Counted from the first letter of the stretch, positions 18,001-27,836 are shown. The stretch: DNA of 64,000 bases from Myxococcota bacterium (GCA_023150835.1 JAKLKB010000013.1:20876-84875); one strand, 5' to 3'. The notes: a model not told the origin generated them from the sequence alone. Numbers and translations are program-made.

Positions 18001-18508
18001 GAGACACCTCCGTAGGGATTGAATTGCCTTTTCTCTAACACGGGCGACATGTTGTGCGCGAAAGCAACCGACGAAACAATCGGAACCAACAGAAACCCAC
18101 AAGCGAACATCCCGCAAGGTGCGGGCCTTCCTGTCGTGGGTTTGTCACAGGCTTCGTATTGGCTTCGTATCGACAACCTCTTCTTTCATACCTTTCTGAA
18201 AAAAGAAGTCAAGCACGTTGTGTATGCGTATGTGTGCGTTTGTTGTGGGTTCGTACCTGTTTGGATCTTGTGGATTATCCGCAAGGATCAAGGCAGCGGT
18301 GGGCTTGGCAAAAAACAACAGCGATCCGTCCAAAACCGTTTGTGTCTCGGCGTGGGCATAGCGAAACGCACGCACCCATCCGCCTTGTCCACGAAGAGAA
18401 GAACCACCACAGCGAAAACATCCTACTCACTTTTCTTTGTGCGCGTCAAGCGAAGATTTTCATCAACCCCCCCCGTCCTATCAAAGCAAGATCGAGGGGT
18501 ATCGCACT
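18001..18508. other. 508-base gap without a convincing gene
   Basis: Apart from the GGAGG site serving the TPR gene and the nested inverted repeat at 18093-18143, I see nothing certain here. A 76-codon GTG-initiated minus-strand frame (18145-18375) exists but lacks family resemblance. Confidence 0.6.
18093..18143. ncRNA. Candidate structured RNA: nested inverted repeats
   Basis: AAACCCAC (18093-18100) pairs perfectly with GTGGGTTT (18136-18143). Inside, CCCGCA (18111-18116) pairs with TGCGGG (18120-18125) across a 3-base loop. The two stems are separated by a symmetric 10 x 10 internal loop. On the minus strand it lies about 90 bases upstream of the SycD-like gene start, so it could be part of that leader. 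It has no T-tract, so it is not a simple terminator. Only the pairing is seen; expression and strand are unknown. Confidence 0.4.
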
Positions 18509-18889
18509 TCAAGAAGATATCTTTGGGAAGCATCCTCGGCGCTGTGAAATGGGCGGTTTGGGTTTTTCATCGTCGGGGAGGATGCACTTGTATCCTTCGC
18601 GGCAATCGTCTTCGGCCCAACACCGGGCCAAACAGCGCTGCAACAAGATCGGCGCAACGGGCCCATCCGGGATGCTTTCGATCCGCACGCAAAAGCTGCG
18701 TGTTGGGCAAGGCAAGGCCGCCGAGCAAGCCATCGTGCAGTATCCTTCGGGCGCTCCGAGATCGCAGAACATCCCCGCTTGGCAGACGGTGTTTTCCGTA
18801 CAAGACGCACCGATATCTCTGATCTCGGCCAAACATCCGCCCAAGATCACACACAGCACACCGATCCAACACACAACGCGCAACCACAT
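18509..18889 (-). CDS. Small Cys-rich lipoprotein
   Basis: The 126-residue product begins with a lipoprotein signal (LRVVCWIGVLCVILGGC, lipobox LGGC, lipidated Cys at about 19). The mature part is rich in Cys (GASCTENTVCQAGMFCDLGA, then SFCVRIE, RCLARCW, GYKCIL, GCFP). The spacing is of the kind seen in secreted disulfide-rich Myxococcota proteins. ATG at 18889 has only a weak GGGATGGGA upstream. Exported and probably envelope-anchored; function unknown. Confidence 0.7.
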   Translation of the reverse strand: MWLRVVCWIGVLCVILGGCLAEIRDIGASCTENTVCQAGMFCDLGAPEGYCTMACSAALPCPTRSFCVRIESIPDGPVAPILLQRCLARCWAEDDCREGYKCILPDDEKPKPPISQRRGCFPKISS

Positions 18890-19093
18890 CTTCCCATCCC
18901 GCTATTTCGCTTTCATTCCTCGACCCACGAGAACACACGCAACCGATCGGCCCCATGATCATCCGCAGTGTGTACAACAGACCCAACCACAAAGGAATAG
19001 ACTCTTGGGTGGCGGCGTCACTCATCCAAAAAACGAAAGGGCGTTCATTTGACTGCACAACCCCCAACGTCCGCTGTGTCGCTGAAAAAACCC

Positions 19094-19122
19094 TTGTTCT
19101 CTTGCTCGATGTTCGTTAGATT
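19094..19122 (+). promoter_or_regulatory. Candidate promoter of the TPR lipoprotein gene
   Basis: TTGTTC (19094-19099) and TAGATT (19117-19122) are spaced by 17 bases, 64 bases before the ATG at 19187. Confidence 0.35.
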
Positions 19123-19186
19123 GAGGCCGCACACAGCCGTCCGTTCTCGCCCAAACGTCCTATACGGACAGGAGGCCCCTATCACT

Positions 19187-20668
19187 ATGTTGCAAAAAAG
19201 AATTCTTGTGCTGTTCGCCTTTTGCTCGCTGATTGTGACTGGTCTTGCTTGCGAAACCACCGATAAAAACACGAAAGACAACAAAGAAGCCCAAAACAAC
19301 GAAACTGCGATCGTAGAGGGCCGCAAACAGATCCAAAAACAGATCAACGATGGCAAACGCTACGACGCGATCAAACTGTTTCAAGATCAATCGACGCGCT
19401 CCCCCGACTCCGAAGTTGCGCATTATCTTCATGGCTACGCGCTCAAAGATCCGCAAAAAAAATGGAAAGCCTTTGATCGCTGTTTGCGTGTCAATCCCAA
19501 CCAATTTTGGTGCATGATCGGACGCGGCGAGATCTACGCCTTTTGGCGTGTTGCGGACCGCGCCACCGAAGACTTTGAAAATGCCCGAAAACTCCGCCCT
19601 CAACACCCCGACCCCTTGGTTGGGCTTGCCAACCTCGCAGAGTACCAACGCAAAGATGCCGAAGCCATCGCGCTTTATCAACAGGTTCTGGCAAAATCTC
19701 CCAACCACCCCGAAGCGCTGCTCGGCTTGGCACGCATCCATTACCGCAGCGGACAGTGGGCCGAAGCGATATCGTGGTTTAACAAGCGTCTTGATATCGA
19801 ACCCAAACACTTCGAATCCCTCGAACTGCTCGCCGATATCTATTACAACAAAACCAAACAATACGCCGCAGCTGTTCCGATCCTCGAAAAAGCCCTTGAT
19901 ATCCGCCCTCAACATCAAAAAATGCATATGTTTCTCGCCGACGCCTACGAACGCACCAACGAAGAAGACAAAGCCCTCGAAGTCTACGAGCGTGCAAGCA
20001 AACTCCCGCAAGTCTTTTTTCTCACCTTTTATCGGCTGGGTGTCTTGCGAGCCAAAAAGAACAAACGCGAAGGAGGCATCGAAGCTCTCGAAGTGGCCGT
20101 CAAACAACGCTCCGATCACGAACCCAGTTTGACGCTCCTTGCGCAGCTTTATATGCAAACCCAAAAACCTGAAAAAGCGCTCCCGCTGCTTCGGCGTCTC
20201 ACTCGGATTAATGGGCAAAATCCAACCTACCGAGCCGAACTTGCCCAAGCCTACGCGCAAAAAGAAGACTACGCCAACGCCCTCAAAGAGTACCAAGAGC
20301 TGATGCAGCTCAGCCCCGAAAACACCCAGTACCGCTCCTCTTTGCGCAACCTCCTTGAAAAGCTCGGACTGAACGACGCCACCTACACCGCAAAAACCAC
20401 CTCGGCGGTGATGGACAAAGGCAAGCGCACCATCCTTCGATGTTACCGAAACCGCCTGAAAGCCAACAAAAACCTTCGCGGCGATATCGAGGCTCTCTTG
20501 ATCGTCTCTGCCAACGGGAAAGTCGAAAAAGTCACCCTCGGCGAAGTCAGCAAGCCCCTCGAAGACAAGATCGTCCAAGCCTGCGTACAGTGGACCTTTC
20601 TACTCGCTCGCTTCCCCCAGATCACCCGCCGCGTTCGCCTCCGCTACCCCATCTCTTTCCGCCCCTGA
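19187..20668 (+). CDS. TPR lipoprotein with AgmX/PglI-type C-terminal domain
   Basis: The 493-residue product starts with a lipoprotein signal (QKRILVLFAFCSLIVTGLAC; lipobox GLAC). Residues 50-400 hold many TPR units (for example PDPLVGLANLAEYQRKDAEA and PEALLGLARIHYRSGQWAEA). The last about 90 residues (ILRCYRNRLKANKNLRGDIE, VSANGKVEKVTLG, IVQACVQW) match, from memory, the AgmX/PglI C-terminal domain found in Myxococcota adventurous-motility and related envelope proteins. ATG at 19187 follows GGAGG by 11 bases. Probably a periplasm-facing scaffold; the motility link is by domain association only. Confidence 0.82.
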   Translation: MLQKRILVLFAFCSLIVTGLACETTDKNTKDNKEAQNNETAIVEGRKQIQKQINDGKRYDAIKLFQDQSTRSPDSEVAHYLHGYALKDPQKKWKAFDRCLRVNPNQFWCMIGRGEIYAFWRVADRATEDFENARKLRPQHPDPLVGLANLAEYQRKDAEAIALYQQVLAKSPNHPEALLGLARIHYRSGQWAEAISWFNKRLDIEPKHFESLELLADIYYNKTKQYAAAVPILEKALDIRPQHQKMHMFLADAYERTNEEDKALEVYERASKLPQVFFLTFYRLGVLRAKKNKREGGIEALEVAVKQRSDHEPSLTLLAQLYMQTQKPEKALPLLRRLTRINGQNPTYRAELAQAYAQKEDYANALKEYQELMQLSPENTQYRSSLRNLLEKLGLNDATYTAKTTSAVMDKGKRTILRCYRNRLKANKNLRGDIEALLIVSANGKVEKVTLGEVSKPLEDKIVQACVQWTFLLARFPQITRRVRLRYPISFRP

Positions 20669-20703
20669 TCTCCCCCGACTCACCGCACAAAACACCGATA
20701 AGC

Positions 20704-22767
20704 TTATTTTTTCCAAGTACGGATATCGATATTGTTGTCGTTGGCGCGGAGGTTCACTTTGTAGTTGGAGATGTAAGAGATATCGTTGTCGATGACTTGA
20801 TCGGCAAAGAAGCCAAAGGCCCCACGATAGGGCGTATCCTCACCTGCGAGCTTTTCCTTTTTCCACTGATTGTCGCCTTCACGGATGGCGATCTTGAGGG
20901 CTTGGGTGGTGGCGTCTTGGTAGACGATGCGGGGTTCGCCTTGGCTATCGACGGCCAACGAACAATCCGCAAGCATCCGCTTGTCTCCGCCGTTGGGATC
21001 GAGCAAACCGTCGTCGACGAGTTCTTCTTTTTCGACTTTGAGATCTTTGCCGAGGCGCATGTAATGGACTTCGGTGTCGGTGGCGTTGATGTAAGCGATG
21101 TGGATGCGCCCCGTTGTATCGACCATGACGGAGGGGAATTGCCCTTCGTTGCGCTTGCCTTTGGAAAGAACGGTGGGTGTAAAGGGTACGCTGGCGGATT
21201 CTTGTTTGGCGAGTTTGAGCAGGCCCTTGAGGTTGTCGTAGTAAGCGACGATCACACCGCCCCCTTCGATGGACGCGATGGAGGGGAAGAGACCAACGCC
21301 CGGAGGCAAGGGCGGATTGGGATCAGCATCGATCGTTTTGAGGCAGATATCATTCCAGCAGATCTCGCCTTTGGCCGCGCAAGGCGTTTTGCATTTGCTG
21401 GCATCGGCGGTGGGAGCGCGACAAACAGCTTGGCCGCCGTCGTTCACACAGACTTCTTTTTTTGCAGCGTCACATTTTCCAGAACAAGAGGGCAGTTTGG
21501 CGCTGTCAGCATCGGCGATCAACCAGTCGGCATCGGCCTTGGGAGCGGGGACTTTTCCACGCGCCACGCGGAGGACGCTATCGCCCGCAGTATCGGTCTT
21601 TACGAAGTAAGCGATGGCAGGGACACCGTTGGAGTCAAGCGTAATCGACGTAAAGCGACCCACCCCTTTTCCGTTGTTGTCCACGACGTGGAGGGACCAC
21701 GTGCCATTTTCTTTGCGTGCGTATTTGAGTGTCCCGTTGGTCTCGTCGTAGTACGAGATGTGAAGCGTACCGCCCGTTCCAACGGCCAACGAGGTATGTT
21801 TGCCGACATCATCGCCCGGATCGCCGATCCCGCCACGAGGACCATCGACGGCACCTTTGACGGTGCCGTTGGCAGGCACTCCGTCGACAAACTCCCAAGT
21901 AAACGAACCATCGGCTTTTCGAGTGCCAACAACCAGATCTCCGTAAGTCTTGTTGTAGCCGCTGATCACCACCTGACCGCTCACCAGACCGATCTCCGAG
22001 AAAAGGCCGTTTTCGCCCAATTCAAGGGCTGGTTTTTTCACGCACCGACAATCGGGTCCCGTGATCTTGCAGCTTGATGGATCGACTTTAAACTGCGTAG
22101 GATCGGGCTTATCGAAGCCCTTTTCACAGGTCAGCGTTTCGCAAGGCGCGGGGTTGTTGACGCACTGATCTTGCTGCGCGTTGCAGCACTTCCCTTCGCC
22201 ACAATCGGCACCACCGCAAGGTAGCTGGCACTTACATTGACCGCTCACGCAGCTTGGTTGGATGCCTTCGTTACAGGTGATGGGCTGGATACAAGTGTTT
22301 TTGCCACCTGCACGGCAGTCTTCGTCGACGACACAACGGCGGAAGTTGCACTTTTTGCCGGTGCCGTTGCCAAAGTCACAGCAGATCTTTTCGCCTGTGC
22401 AATCCTTGTCTGCGGTGCATCCGTCCGAGGGTTTGGGGACGCAAGTTCCCAAGATCACGTCGCAGATCTCGTTGGGTCCGCACTCTGAATCTTTTGTGCA
22501 ACGAGAGGGCTTGCATTGACCGCCTTTACAAACAAGGCCGGTCGGACAATCTTTGTCTTCTTTACAGATATCGGTGGTTGGTTTACAGACGCCTTGGCCG
22601 CTAGACTTGTCGCAATAACAACGGTTTGCGTTGCACTTTTCGCCAACGCACTCCGCATCATCAACGCAAGAGAAGACGCCCACATCCCCGCAATTGCATC
22701 CTTCGGTATAAAAAGCAAAAGGCAAAAAAAGGAACAACAAAAACACTCTCGACGAGCGTCTCAACAT
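20704..22767 (-). CDS. Secreted Cys-rich protein with propeller-like repeats
   Basis: The 687-residue product has a signal sequence (VFLLFLFLPFAFYTEGCNCG, possibly lipidated although the lipobox is poor). A strongly Cys-rich N-terminal third follows, with DxxC-type units (CVDDAECVG, CKEDKDCPTG, CTKDSECGPNEIC). The C-terminal two thirds hold repeated strand motifs of the type SLAVDSQGEPRIVYQD, SVMVDTTGRIHIAYIN and SITLDSNGVPAIAYF, like sialidase/BNR-type propellers. A second Cys cluster interrupts it (CSGKCDAAKKEVCVND). ATG at 22767 has AAGGAGG at the proper distance. Surface exposure or adhesion is an inference. Confidence 0.78.
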   Translation of the reverse strand: MLRRSSRVFLLFLFLPFAFYTEGCNCGDVGVFSCVDDAECVGEKCNANRCYCDKSSGQGVCKPTTDICKEDKDCPTGLVCKGGQCKPSRCTKDSECGPNEICDVILGTCVPKPSDGCTADKDCTGEKICCDFGNGTGKKCNFRRCVVDEDCRAGGKNTCIQPITCNEGIQPSCVSGQCKCQLPCGGADCGEGKCCNAQQDQCVNNPAPCETLTCEKGFDKPDPTQFKVDPSSCKITGPDCRCVKKPALELGENGLFSEIGLVSGQVVISGYNKTYGDLVVGTRKADGSFTWEFVDGVPANGTVKGAVDGPRGGIGDPGDDVGKHTSLAVGTGGTLHISYYDETNGTLKYARKENGTWSLHVVDNNGKGVGRFTSITLDSNGVPAIAYFVKTDTAGDSVLRVARGKVPAPKADADWLIADADSAKLPSCSGKCDAAKKEVCVNDGGQAVCRAPTADASKCKTPCAAKGEICWNDICLKTIDADPNPPLPPGVGLFPSIASIEGGGVIVAYYDNLKGLLKLAKQESASVPFTPTVLSKGKRNEGQFPSVMVDTTGRIHIAYINATDTEVHYMRLGKDLKVEKEELVDDGLLDPNGGDKRMLADCSLAVDSQGEPRIVYQDATTQALKIAIREGDNQWKKEKLAGEDTPYRGAFGFFADQVIDNDISYISNYKVNLRANDNNIDIRTWKK

Positions 22768-23041
22768 GGACATCCTCCTTGGGTCGATCCCATCCAAACA
22801 AGCGAAGTGTTTTGTGATGCCGAGGTGAGGCCCCAAATAACAGTATCGGATCAGCCCGATTCATCGAAACCACCACACGCCACCGCGCAGGCAACATACA
22901 TCTGTTTGGTGGTAGCAGATGACCACCCTCCTGTCAACTACAGCTATCGGCAAGACAAACGATGTAATGTCAACGATATCGCGCTTTTCTTCACACTCCA
23001 CAGACACGCCGCCCACCTTGTACCCCTCACGCGGCAGAAGT

Positions 23042-24154
23042 TCACACCATCGGACTTGCGGGGCGCGCATCCCTCACCCACGCCTCCCATCGCTGCGAAG
23101 GCATCCGCCAAAAGATCCACAACCCCAAAGCCCCTGTGACGATCGCAAGAAATTGTCCCGGCGTATAACCCGCATAACGGGCCTCATCGACACGCAGGAC
23201 GTCCATCGCAAAACGAACCGGGGCATACGCCACCATCCAAAACCCCAGAGACGCCCCGATCCTTCGGTGTAGATCGCGACTGCTTCGAAAGTTGATCCAC
23301 ACCAACACCCCCAACAAGAGGGCTTCTAAGACGCCCAAATCGTATCTCGGATGCGTCCGAAATTGCGCATTTTCCGCCCAAAAGACATGGATTTGCTCGA
23401 TCTGGGCGTGGGTGGCGTCTTCCCAAAATCGCACCGGCCAATGCAGCGTCAAGCCCTTGAGCAACCACCCCAAAAATGGATGCGCAACAAACGCCATCAT
23501 CCCCGCACCAACGACCACAAAAAAACTTGAAACGCTCCAAAAAGGTTGTTCTTCCCATCGGCTCCACAAAAAAGCCAGCCACACCCCCACAAACAACACG
23601 GCCAACCAAAACCTCCACGAATCCAACGGCAAGATCTCGACCAACACCGCCGTCTGATCGGTGGGATAGAAGATCCCAACATCGCCCAGATGTTGTGGCT
23701 TTCCCGGGAACCAAACCCCCGGATGATCATGCGCGATCGCACACCCCAACCGCCCTAAAAAAAAGGCCGGCAAAAATCCGTAAGACATCACCTCCAAATA
23801 CGGAAACAACGGAGCCCCCCGCCAACGCAAGTACACAACGATCACCAACAGCCCCCCCAAAAATCCCCCAAACGAAGAGATCCCCATCCAAGGCGCAAAC
23901 AAACGCAGCGGATTTTCCAAGACTTTCTCAGGAAAGTACAACAGATCCGAAAACACATGCGACAGAAAAAAGCCACCCACCACCGCCCAAAAGATCGTAT
24001 CGATCGTCAAGTTGGCGTCCAACCCCACCGCTTCCGCACGCTGGCGCGCCAAACGCGCCCCCCACACCACCCCCAACGCGATCAAGATCCCAAACACTTG
24101 CACCGAAAAAAAGTTCCCAAACTTGTAGACGGGAACATGAAGATAAGGCAACAT
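23042..24154 (-). CDS. Divergent prolipoprotein diacylglyceryl transferase (Lgt) paralogue
   Basis: The 370-residue polytopic protein follows the Lgt layout: VYKFGNFFSVQVFGILIALG, then APWMGISSFGGFLGGLLVIV in place of the usual S.HGG.IGG, then LGRLGCAIAHDHPG where Lgt has GR.GNF.N.E..G, and a late VRFAMDVLRVDEARYAGYTP with GQFLA. The HGG histidine is Phe here and the Asn/Glu of the signature are altered, so catalysis may differ from that of Lgt, which lipidates the lipobox Cys of prolipoproteins. ATG at 24154 follows GGAG. It is divergent from the next gene with only 63 bases between them. It may be a paralogue rather than the essential Lgt. Confidence 0.78.
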   Translation of the reverse strand: MLPYLHVPVYKFGNFFSVQVFGILIALGVVWGARLARQRAEAVGLDANLTIDTIFWAVVGGFFLSHVFSDLLYFPEKVLENPLRLFAPWMGISSFGGFLGGLLVIVVYLRWRGAPLFPYLEVMSYGFLPAFFLGRLGCAIAHDHPGVWFPGKPQHLGDVGIFYPTDQTAVLVEILPLDSWRFWLAVLFVGVWLAFLWSRWEEQPFWSVSSFFVVVGAGMMAFVAHPFLGWLLKGLTLHWPVRFWEDATHAQIEQIHVFWAENAQFRTHPRYDLGVLEALLLGVLVWINFRSSRDLHRRIGASLGFWMVAYAPVRFAMDVLRVDEARYAGYTPGQFLAIVTGALGLWIFWRMPSQRWEAWVRDARPASPMV

Positions 24155-24217
24155 AACCACTCCAGACGTAAATCGCCGAACCATCGGCCAAAAGGACGAA
24201 AAGAAAGTTTTCCTGCG

Positions 24218-25717
24218 ATGCAACGGTACTATTACATGATCCAGCGCGACGGGCGCTATGCCCTCGGCCAAACGCACCGAATTCACGCCTTGATCACCGA
24301 CCCCCACACCCCAGAAGACCACCCCGAACGCCTGTGGCTGATGGCCGATAAAGCCCTTTCTTCCTCCGAGCAGGCCTACCTCGAACGCCTGTTGGAGATG
24401 GCCGAAGATACGCCTTTTGGCCCCACGCTCGCTGTGTCTGAAACAGAAGCCAAGCGCATCTTGGATGCCTTACAAAAAAAATCCCTTCAAGACAAAGCCG
24501 ACACGCCCGACGCTCCCGATCATACGGTCCCTCCCACCACACCACCCAAAACAGCGAGGCATCCGTCCCATCCCATCGAGCAGTCCACAAAACACACCCA
24601 TTCGCACCATCCCATCGAGCAATCCGCAAAACACACCCATTCGCACCATCCCATCGAGCAATCCGCAAAACACACCCATTCGCACCATCCCATCGAGCAA
24701 TCCGCAAAACACACCCACTCGCACCATCCCATCGAGCAATCCGCCGAAACGACCGCGCCACGTCAGATATCCTTCCTTGATGCCAAAGCACAGATCACCC
24801 TTCCAACAGCCCCCTCAGGAGGATCACGCCGTCATCCGCGCATCGACGCTTGGCCCGATCCTGCTCAATCGGCCCTTCGTCCAACGCATCCGACGTTATC
24901 TTCTTCCGACGAACCTCTGACAGGAGGGCAAGAGATCGCCTCGAACCGTCCCCTTGCTCAGCGGCAAGGGCTTCTTCAACAAAGTCTGTTTGGTCGATGG
25001 CAACAGGGAGATATCCTGTCTTTGCACACAGAAACAAATGGGGATCTGCTTCTTCGCTTGATGGATGTCGACGCCCTCCAACGCCTGTTGCGGCTCCGAG
25101 ATGCGTTTCATCAACAAGAATCGACCGTCTCCGCGCTTTTCTCTCCCGTTGACTTGCTGCTTGCGGCGGTGCAAAACAAGCCACCGTACCCGATGCAGCC
25201 GAACCAAGCCTACTTTGTGTATCAGCCGATCCACCTGTATCGTCGGCTCTTTGGCTCGTGGCTCCCCGACGACAGCGCGCACGAAGTCCACGCCTTTTTC
25301 AACGAACAGATCGACGCAGAAGAATGCTTTCTCTGTCTCGGTCGCCCCTTTCAAAGCCGAAGAACCCACGCGCAGCGCGGCGAGATGGGAACGTATCGAG
25401 GTGAAGTCGTGCGATCTTGGGTGATCCCACTCCTCCAAGATCCGTCCACAGACCTCTTTGAAAAACTCTTGCGCGACGCCCAAATCCGCTGCCCAATTTA
25501 TGACCAAAACCTCGGCCATTTGGGAGAGATGGAATTTTACTTTCGATTGCTCCAACAACTTGGCCTCCATCCCGACCACATCCTCGAAGAGATCGAAGAT
25601 ATCATCCCGATTGATAGCCTTTGCCGGCTACTGGAGGTGGATCGCCCTCCGCTCACCCCTGACCGCGAGTCAGATGATCTGCCACCCTTCGCCCGTGATC
25701 AAGACGACGACTTCTGA
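24218..25717 (+). CDS. Unknown protein with internal 13-residue His-rich repeats
   Basis: I do not recognise this 499-residue soluble protein. Residues 1-95 look globular (YYYMIQRDGRYALGQTHRIH, LERLLEMAEDTPFGPTLAVS). Residues 118-176 are four-and-a-half copies of HPIEQSAKHTHSH. A Pro/Ser linker follows to about 250. The C-terminal half (250-499) is again globular: FGRWQQGDILSLHTETNGDL, LLRLRDAF, YFVYQPIHLYRRLFGSW, MEFYFRLLQQLGLHPDHILE. It ends very acidic. It has no signal peptide. ATG at 24218 was chosen because it is the first codon with a plausible Gly/Ala-rich RBS region (AAAGGACGAAAAG) after the divergent promoter region. A regulator or scaffold is possible but unsupported. Confidence 0.7.
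   Translation: MQRYYYMIQRDGRYALGQTHRIHALITDPHTPEDHPERLWLMADKALSSSEQAYLERLLEMAEDTPFGPTLAVSETEAKRILDALQKKSLQDKADTPDAPDHTVPPTTPPKTARHPSHPIEQSTKHTHSHHPIEQSAKHTHSHHPIEQSAKHTHSHHPIEQSAKHTHSHHPIEQSAETTAPRQISFLDAKAQITLPTAPSGGSRRHPRIDAWPDPAQSALRPTHPTLSSSDEPLTGGQEIASNRPLAQRQGLLQQSLFGRWQQGDILSLHTETNGDLLLRLMDVDALQRLLRLRDAFHQQESTVSALFSPVDLLLAAVQNKPPYPMQPNQAYFVYQPIHLYRRLFGSWLPDDSAHEVHAFFNEQIDAEECFLCLGRPFQSRRTHAQRGEMGTYRGEVVRSWVIPLLQDPSTDLFEKLLRDAQIRCPIYDQNLGHLGEMEFYFRLLQQLGLHPDHILEEIEDIIPIDSLCRLLEVDRPPLTPDRESDDLPPFARDQDDDF
24569..24745. repeat. 39-bp in-frame minisatellite
   Basis: The unit CATCCCATCGAGCAATCCGC...CACACCCATTCGCAC is repeated about 4.5 times with one or two base differences between copies. 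It encodes HPIEQS(A/T)KHTHSH. Confidence 0.9.
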
Positions 25718-25768
25718 TGCGGCTGTTTTTTCTTCACGAAAACGTAAGAGCCTTCTATCTATTTATTC

Positions 25769-25774
25769 TATAAT
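25769..25774 (+). promoter_or_regulatory. TATAAT box upstream of dnaK
   Basis: A perfect TATAAT lies in an AT-rich patch 182 bases before dnaK. The -35 position (AAGAGC, 25746-25751) is poor. A second possible start has TTGACA at 25811-25816 with only weak -10 matches. I saw no CIRCE inverted repeat and no clear sigma-32 box in 25718-25955. Confidence 0.35.
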
Positions 25775-25955
25775 ATGTTTTTTTGCTTCGATTCGTGCGC
25801 GCATGATTTCTTGACAAGGGGAGGGTGGTGGTTATGTTCTGTCTCGCATTAGGACATGAAACCTGCCAAATAAGGCGATCTACCCGCATTATCTGGACTG
25901 ATTGCACCGCGAAAACCTCTCGACAGGCACACTTGCGGCTAGAGGAGATTTTTTT

Positions 25956-27836
25956 ATGGGTAAAGTGATTGGTATCGATCTAGGAACCACCAACTCCGTT
26001 GTAGCGGTCATGGAAGGCAGCGAGCCCAAAGTGATCGTCAACCAAGAAGGCTCACGCACCACCCCCTCTGTGGTGGCCTTTACAGATACAGGAGAACGCC
26101 TCGTTGGCCAAGTCGCCAAGCGCCAGGCGATTACCAACCCCGAACGCACCATCTACTCGATCAAACGCTTCATGGGCAACCGCTTCAACGAAGTGACCGA
26201 CGAGATCAAACGCGTCCCCTACAAAGTGGTCCGAGGCAACAACGAAGACGCCCGCGTCAACATCGACGGAAAACAACACTCGCCGCCCGAGATCAGCGCA
26301 GTCATCCTCCAAAAACTCAAACAAGCCGCCGAAGATTACCTCAGTGAAGCCGTCACCAAGGCCGTGATCACCGTCCCTGCTTACTTCAACGACTCACAAC
26401 GCCAAGCCACCAAAGATGCCGGCCAGATCGCAGGACTCGAAGTCCTACGGATCGTCAACGAACCCACCGCCGCCGCGATGGCTTACAGCCTTCAAGAGAA
26501 AAAAGAACACAAGATCGCCGTGTATGACTTTGGCGGTGGTACCTTCGATATCTCTATCCTCGAGGTCGGCGATAGCGTGATCCAAGTCCTCTCCACCAAC
26601 GGCGACACACACCTCGGTGGCGATAGCATCGACGAAGAGATCATTGAGTATCTGATCAAAGAATTCAAACGCGACAGTGGTATCGATGTCACAGGCGACA
26701 AGATGGTGTTGCAGCGCCTCAAAGAAGCCGCTGAAAAGGCCAAGATTGAACTCTCCAGCGCCATGGAAACGGAGATCAATCTGCCCTTTTTGACCGCCGA
26801 TCAAAAAGGCCCCAAGCACCTCCAGATGAAGCTCACCCGCCCCAAACTTGAGCAACTGATGGACGACCTGATCACCAAAACCAAAGCCCCCTGCATCCAA
26901 GCTCTCAAAGACGCCAAGCTTTCGGCCTCGGAAGTCGACGAAGTAATCCTCGTCGGTGGATCGACCCGTATCCCCGCCGTTCAAGCACTCGTCAAACAAA
27001 TCTTCGGAAAAGATCCCCACAAAGGCGTCAACCCCGACGAAGTCGTCGCCCTCGGTGCTGCCGTCCAAGCCGGTATCCTCGCAGGCGACGTCAAAGACCT
27101 ACTCCTGCTCGATGTCACCCCCCTCTCGCTCGGGATCGAAACCCTTGGCGGCGTCTTTACCAAGCTGATCGAACGCAACACCACGATACCCACCCGCAAG
27201 TCCGACACCTTCTCCACCGCAGCAGACGGCCAAACCTCCGTCGAGATCCACGTCCTCCAAGGCGAACGCGAACTCGCCAAACACAACCGCACCCTCGCTC
27301 GCTTCCACCTCGAAGGCATCCCGCCAGCCCCTCGCGGCATTCCCCAGATCGAAGTGACCTTTGATATCGACGCCAACGGTATCCTCCATGTCTCCGCTGT
27401 CGACAAAGCCACCAGCAAAAAACAAAACGTCCGTGTCGAATCGTCTTCGACGCTTTCCGATGACGACATCAAACGCATGGTCAATGAGTCTGAACGCTTC
27501 GCCGAAGAAGACAAAAAACGCCGCGAAGTGATCGAAGTCAAAAACGCGGCAGACACCATGCTCTACCGCACCGAAAAAATGCTCAAAGAAAGCAGCGACA
27601 AGATCGCCGCCCCCAAAAAAGTGGCTCTCGAATCCAAGCTCGAAAAACTCCGTCAACTCAAAGATTCGAGCGAAGATCTACAAGAGATCAAATCCTTGAT
27701 GGAAGAGATCGAAAAAGAAACCTACGCCATCGCCGAAGATCTGTACAAAAATGCCAGCGACAACGGCGCAGCATCGGGCGGTTCAGCAGGTGGCGATGAC
27801 GATGTCATCGACGCCGAATACGAAGACAAGAAATAA
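25956..27836 (+). CDS. dnaK: Chaperone DnaK (Hsp70)
   Basis: The 626-residue cytosolic Hsp70 folds and disaggregates proteins in an ATP-driven cycle with DnaJ and GrpE. Seen: the ATP-binding start [38 protein letters not shown], the phosphate-2 loop [15 protein letters not shown], adenosine motif [13 protein letters not shown], linker [20 protein letters not shown], and the substrate-binding and lid domains. It ends in [13 protein letters not shown], close to the EEVD-like bacterial tail. ATG at 25956 has AGAGGAG upstream. No dnaJ or grpE is in the window. Length is typical. Confidence 0.98.
   Translation: MGKVIGIDLGTTNSVVAVMEGSEPKVIVNQEGSRTTPSVVAFTDTGERLVGQVAKRQAITNPERTIYSIKRFMGNRFNEVTDEIKRVPYKVVRGNNEDARVNIDGKQHSPPEISAVILQKLKQAAEDYLSEAVTKAVITVPAYFNDSQRQATKDAGQIAGLEVLRIVNEPTAAAMAYSLQEKKEHKIAVYDFGGGTFDISILEVGDSVIQVLSTNGDTHLGGDSIDEEIIEYLIKEFKRDSGIDVTGDKMVLQRLKEAAEKAKIELSSAMETEINLPFLTADQKGPKHLQMKLTRPKLEQLMDDLITKTKAPCIQALKDAKLSASEVDEVILVGGSTRIPAVQALVKQIFGKDPHKGVNPDEVVALGAAVQAGILAGDVKDLLLLDVTPLSLGIETLGGVFTKLIERNTTIPTRKSDTFSTAADGQTSVEIHVLQGERELAKHNRTLARFHLEGIPPAPRGIPQIEVTFDIDANGILHVSAVDKATSKKQNVRVESSSTLSDDDIKRMVNESERFAEEDKKRREVIEVKNAADTMLYRTEKMLKESSDKIAAPKKVALESKLEKLRQLKDSSEDLQEIKSLMEEIEKETYAIAEDLYKNASDNGAASGGSAGGDDDVIDAEYEDKK

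Noticed and set aside
18145..18375. 76-codon minus-strand frame with a GTG start
   Set aside because: Weak RBS spacing, no resemblance to any family and no conserved context. Could be revisited with comparative data.
20440..22077. 545-codon plus-strand frame opposite the Cys-rich protein
   Set aside because: It starts inside the TPR gene and lacks an RBS. The minus strand has a signal peptide, RBS and repeat structure.
22870..22925. Alternative stems CCACCA/TGGTGG and CATCTG/CAGATG upstream of the Cys-rich gene
   Set aside because: The stems are only 6 bp each and match no riboswitch core I know. This is expected by chance in a gap of this size.
25718..25955. CIRCE or sigma-32 control of dnaK
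   Set aside because: I looked for the inverted repeat TTAGCACTC-N9-GAGTGCTAA and for CTTGAA...CCCAT and saw neither.
26445..27068. Long minus-strand open frame opposite dnaK
   Set aside because: Open frames antisense to dnaK are a well-known codon-bias artefact, and this one lacks an RBS and a family resemblance.
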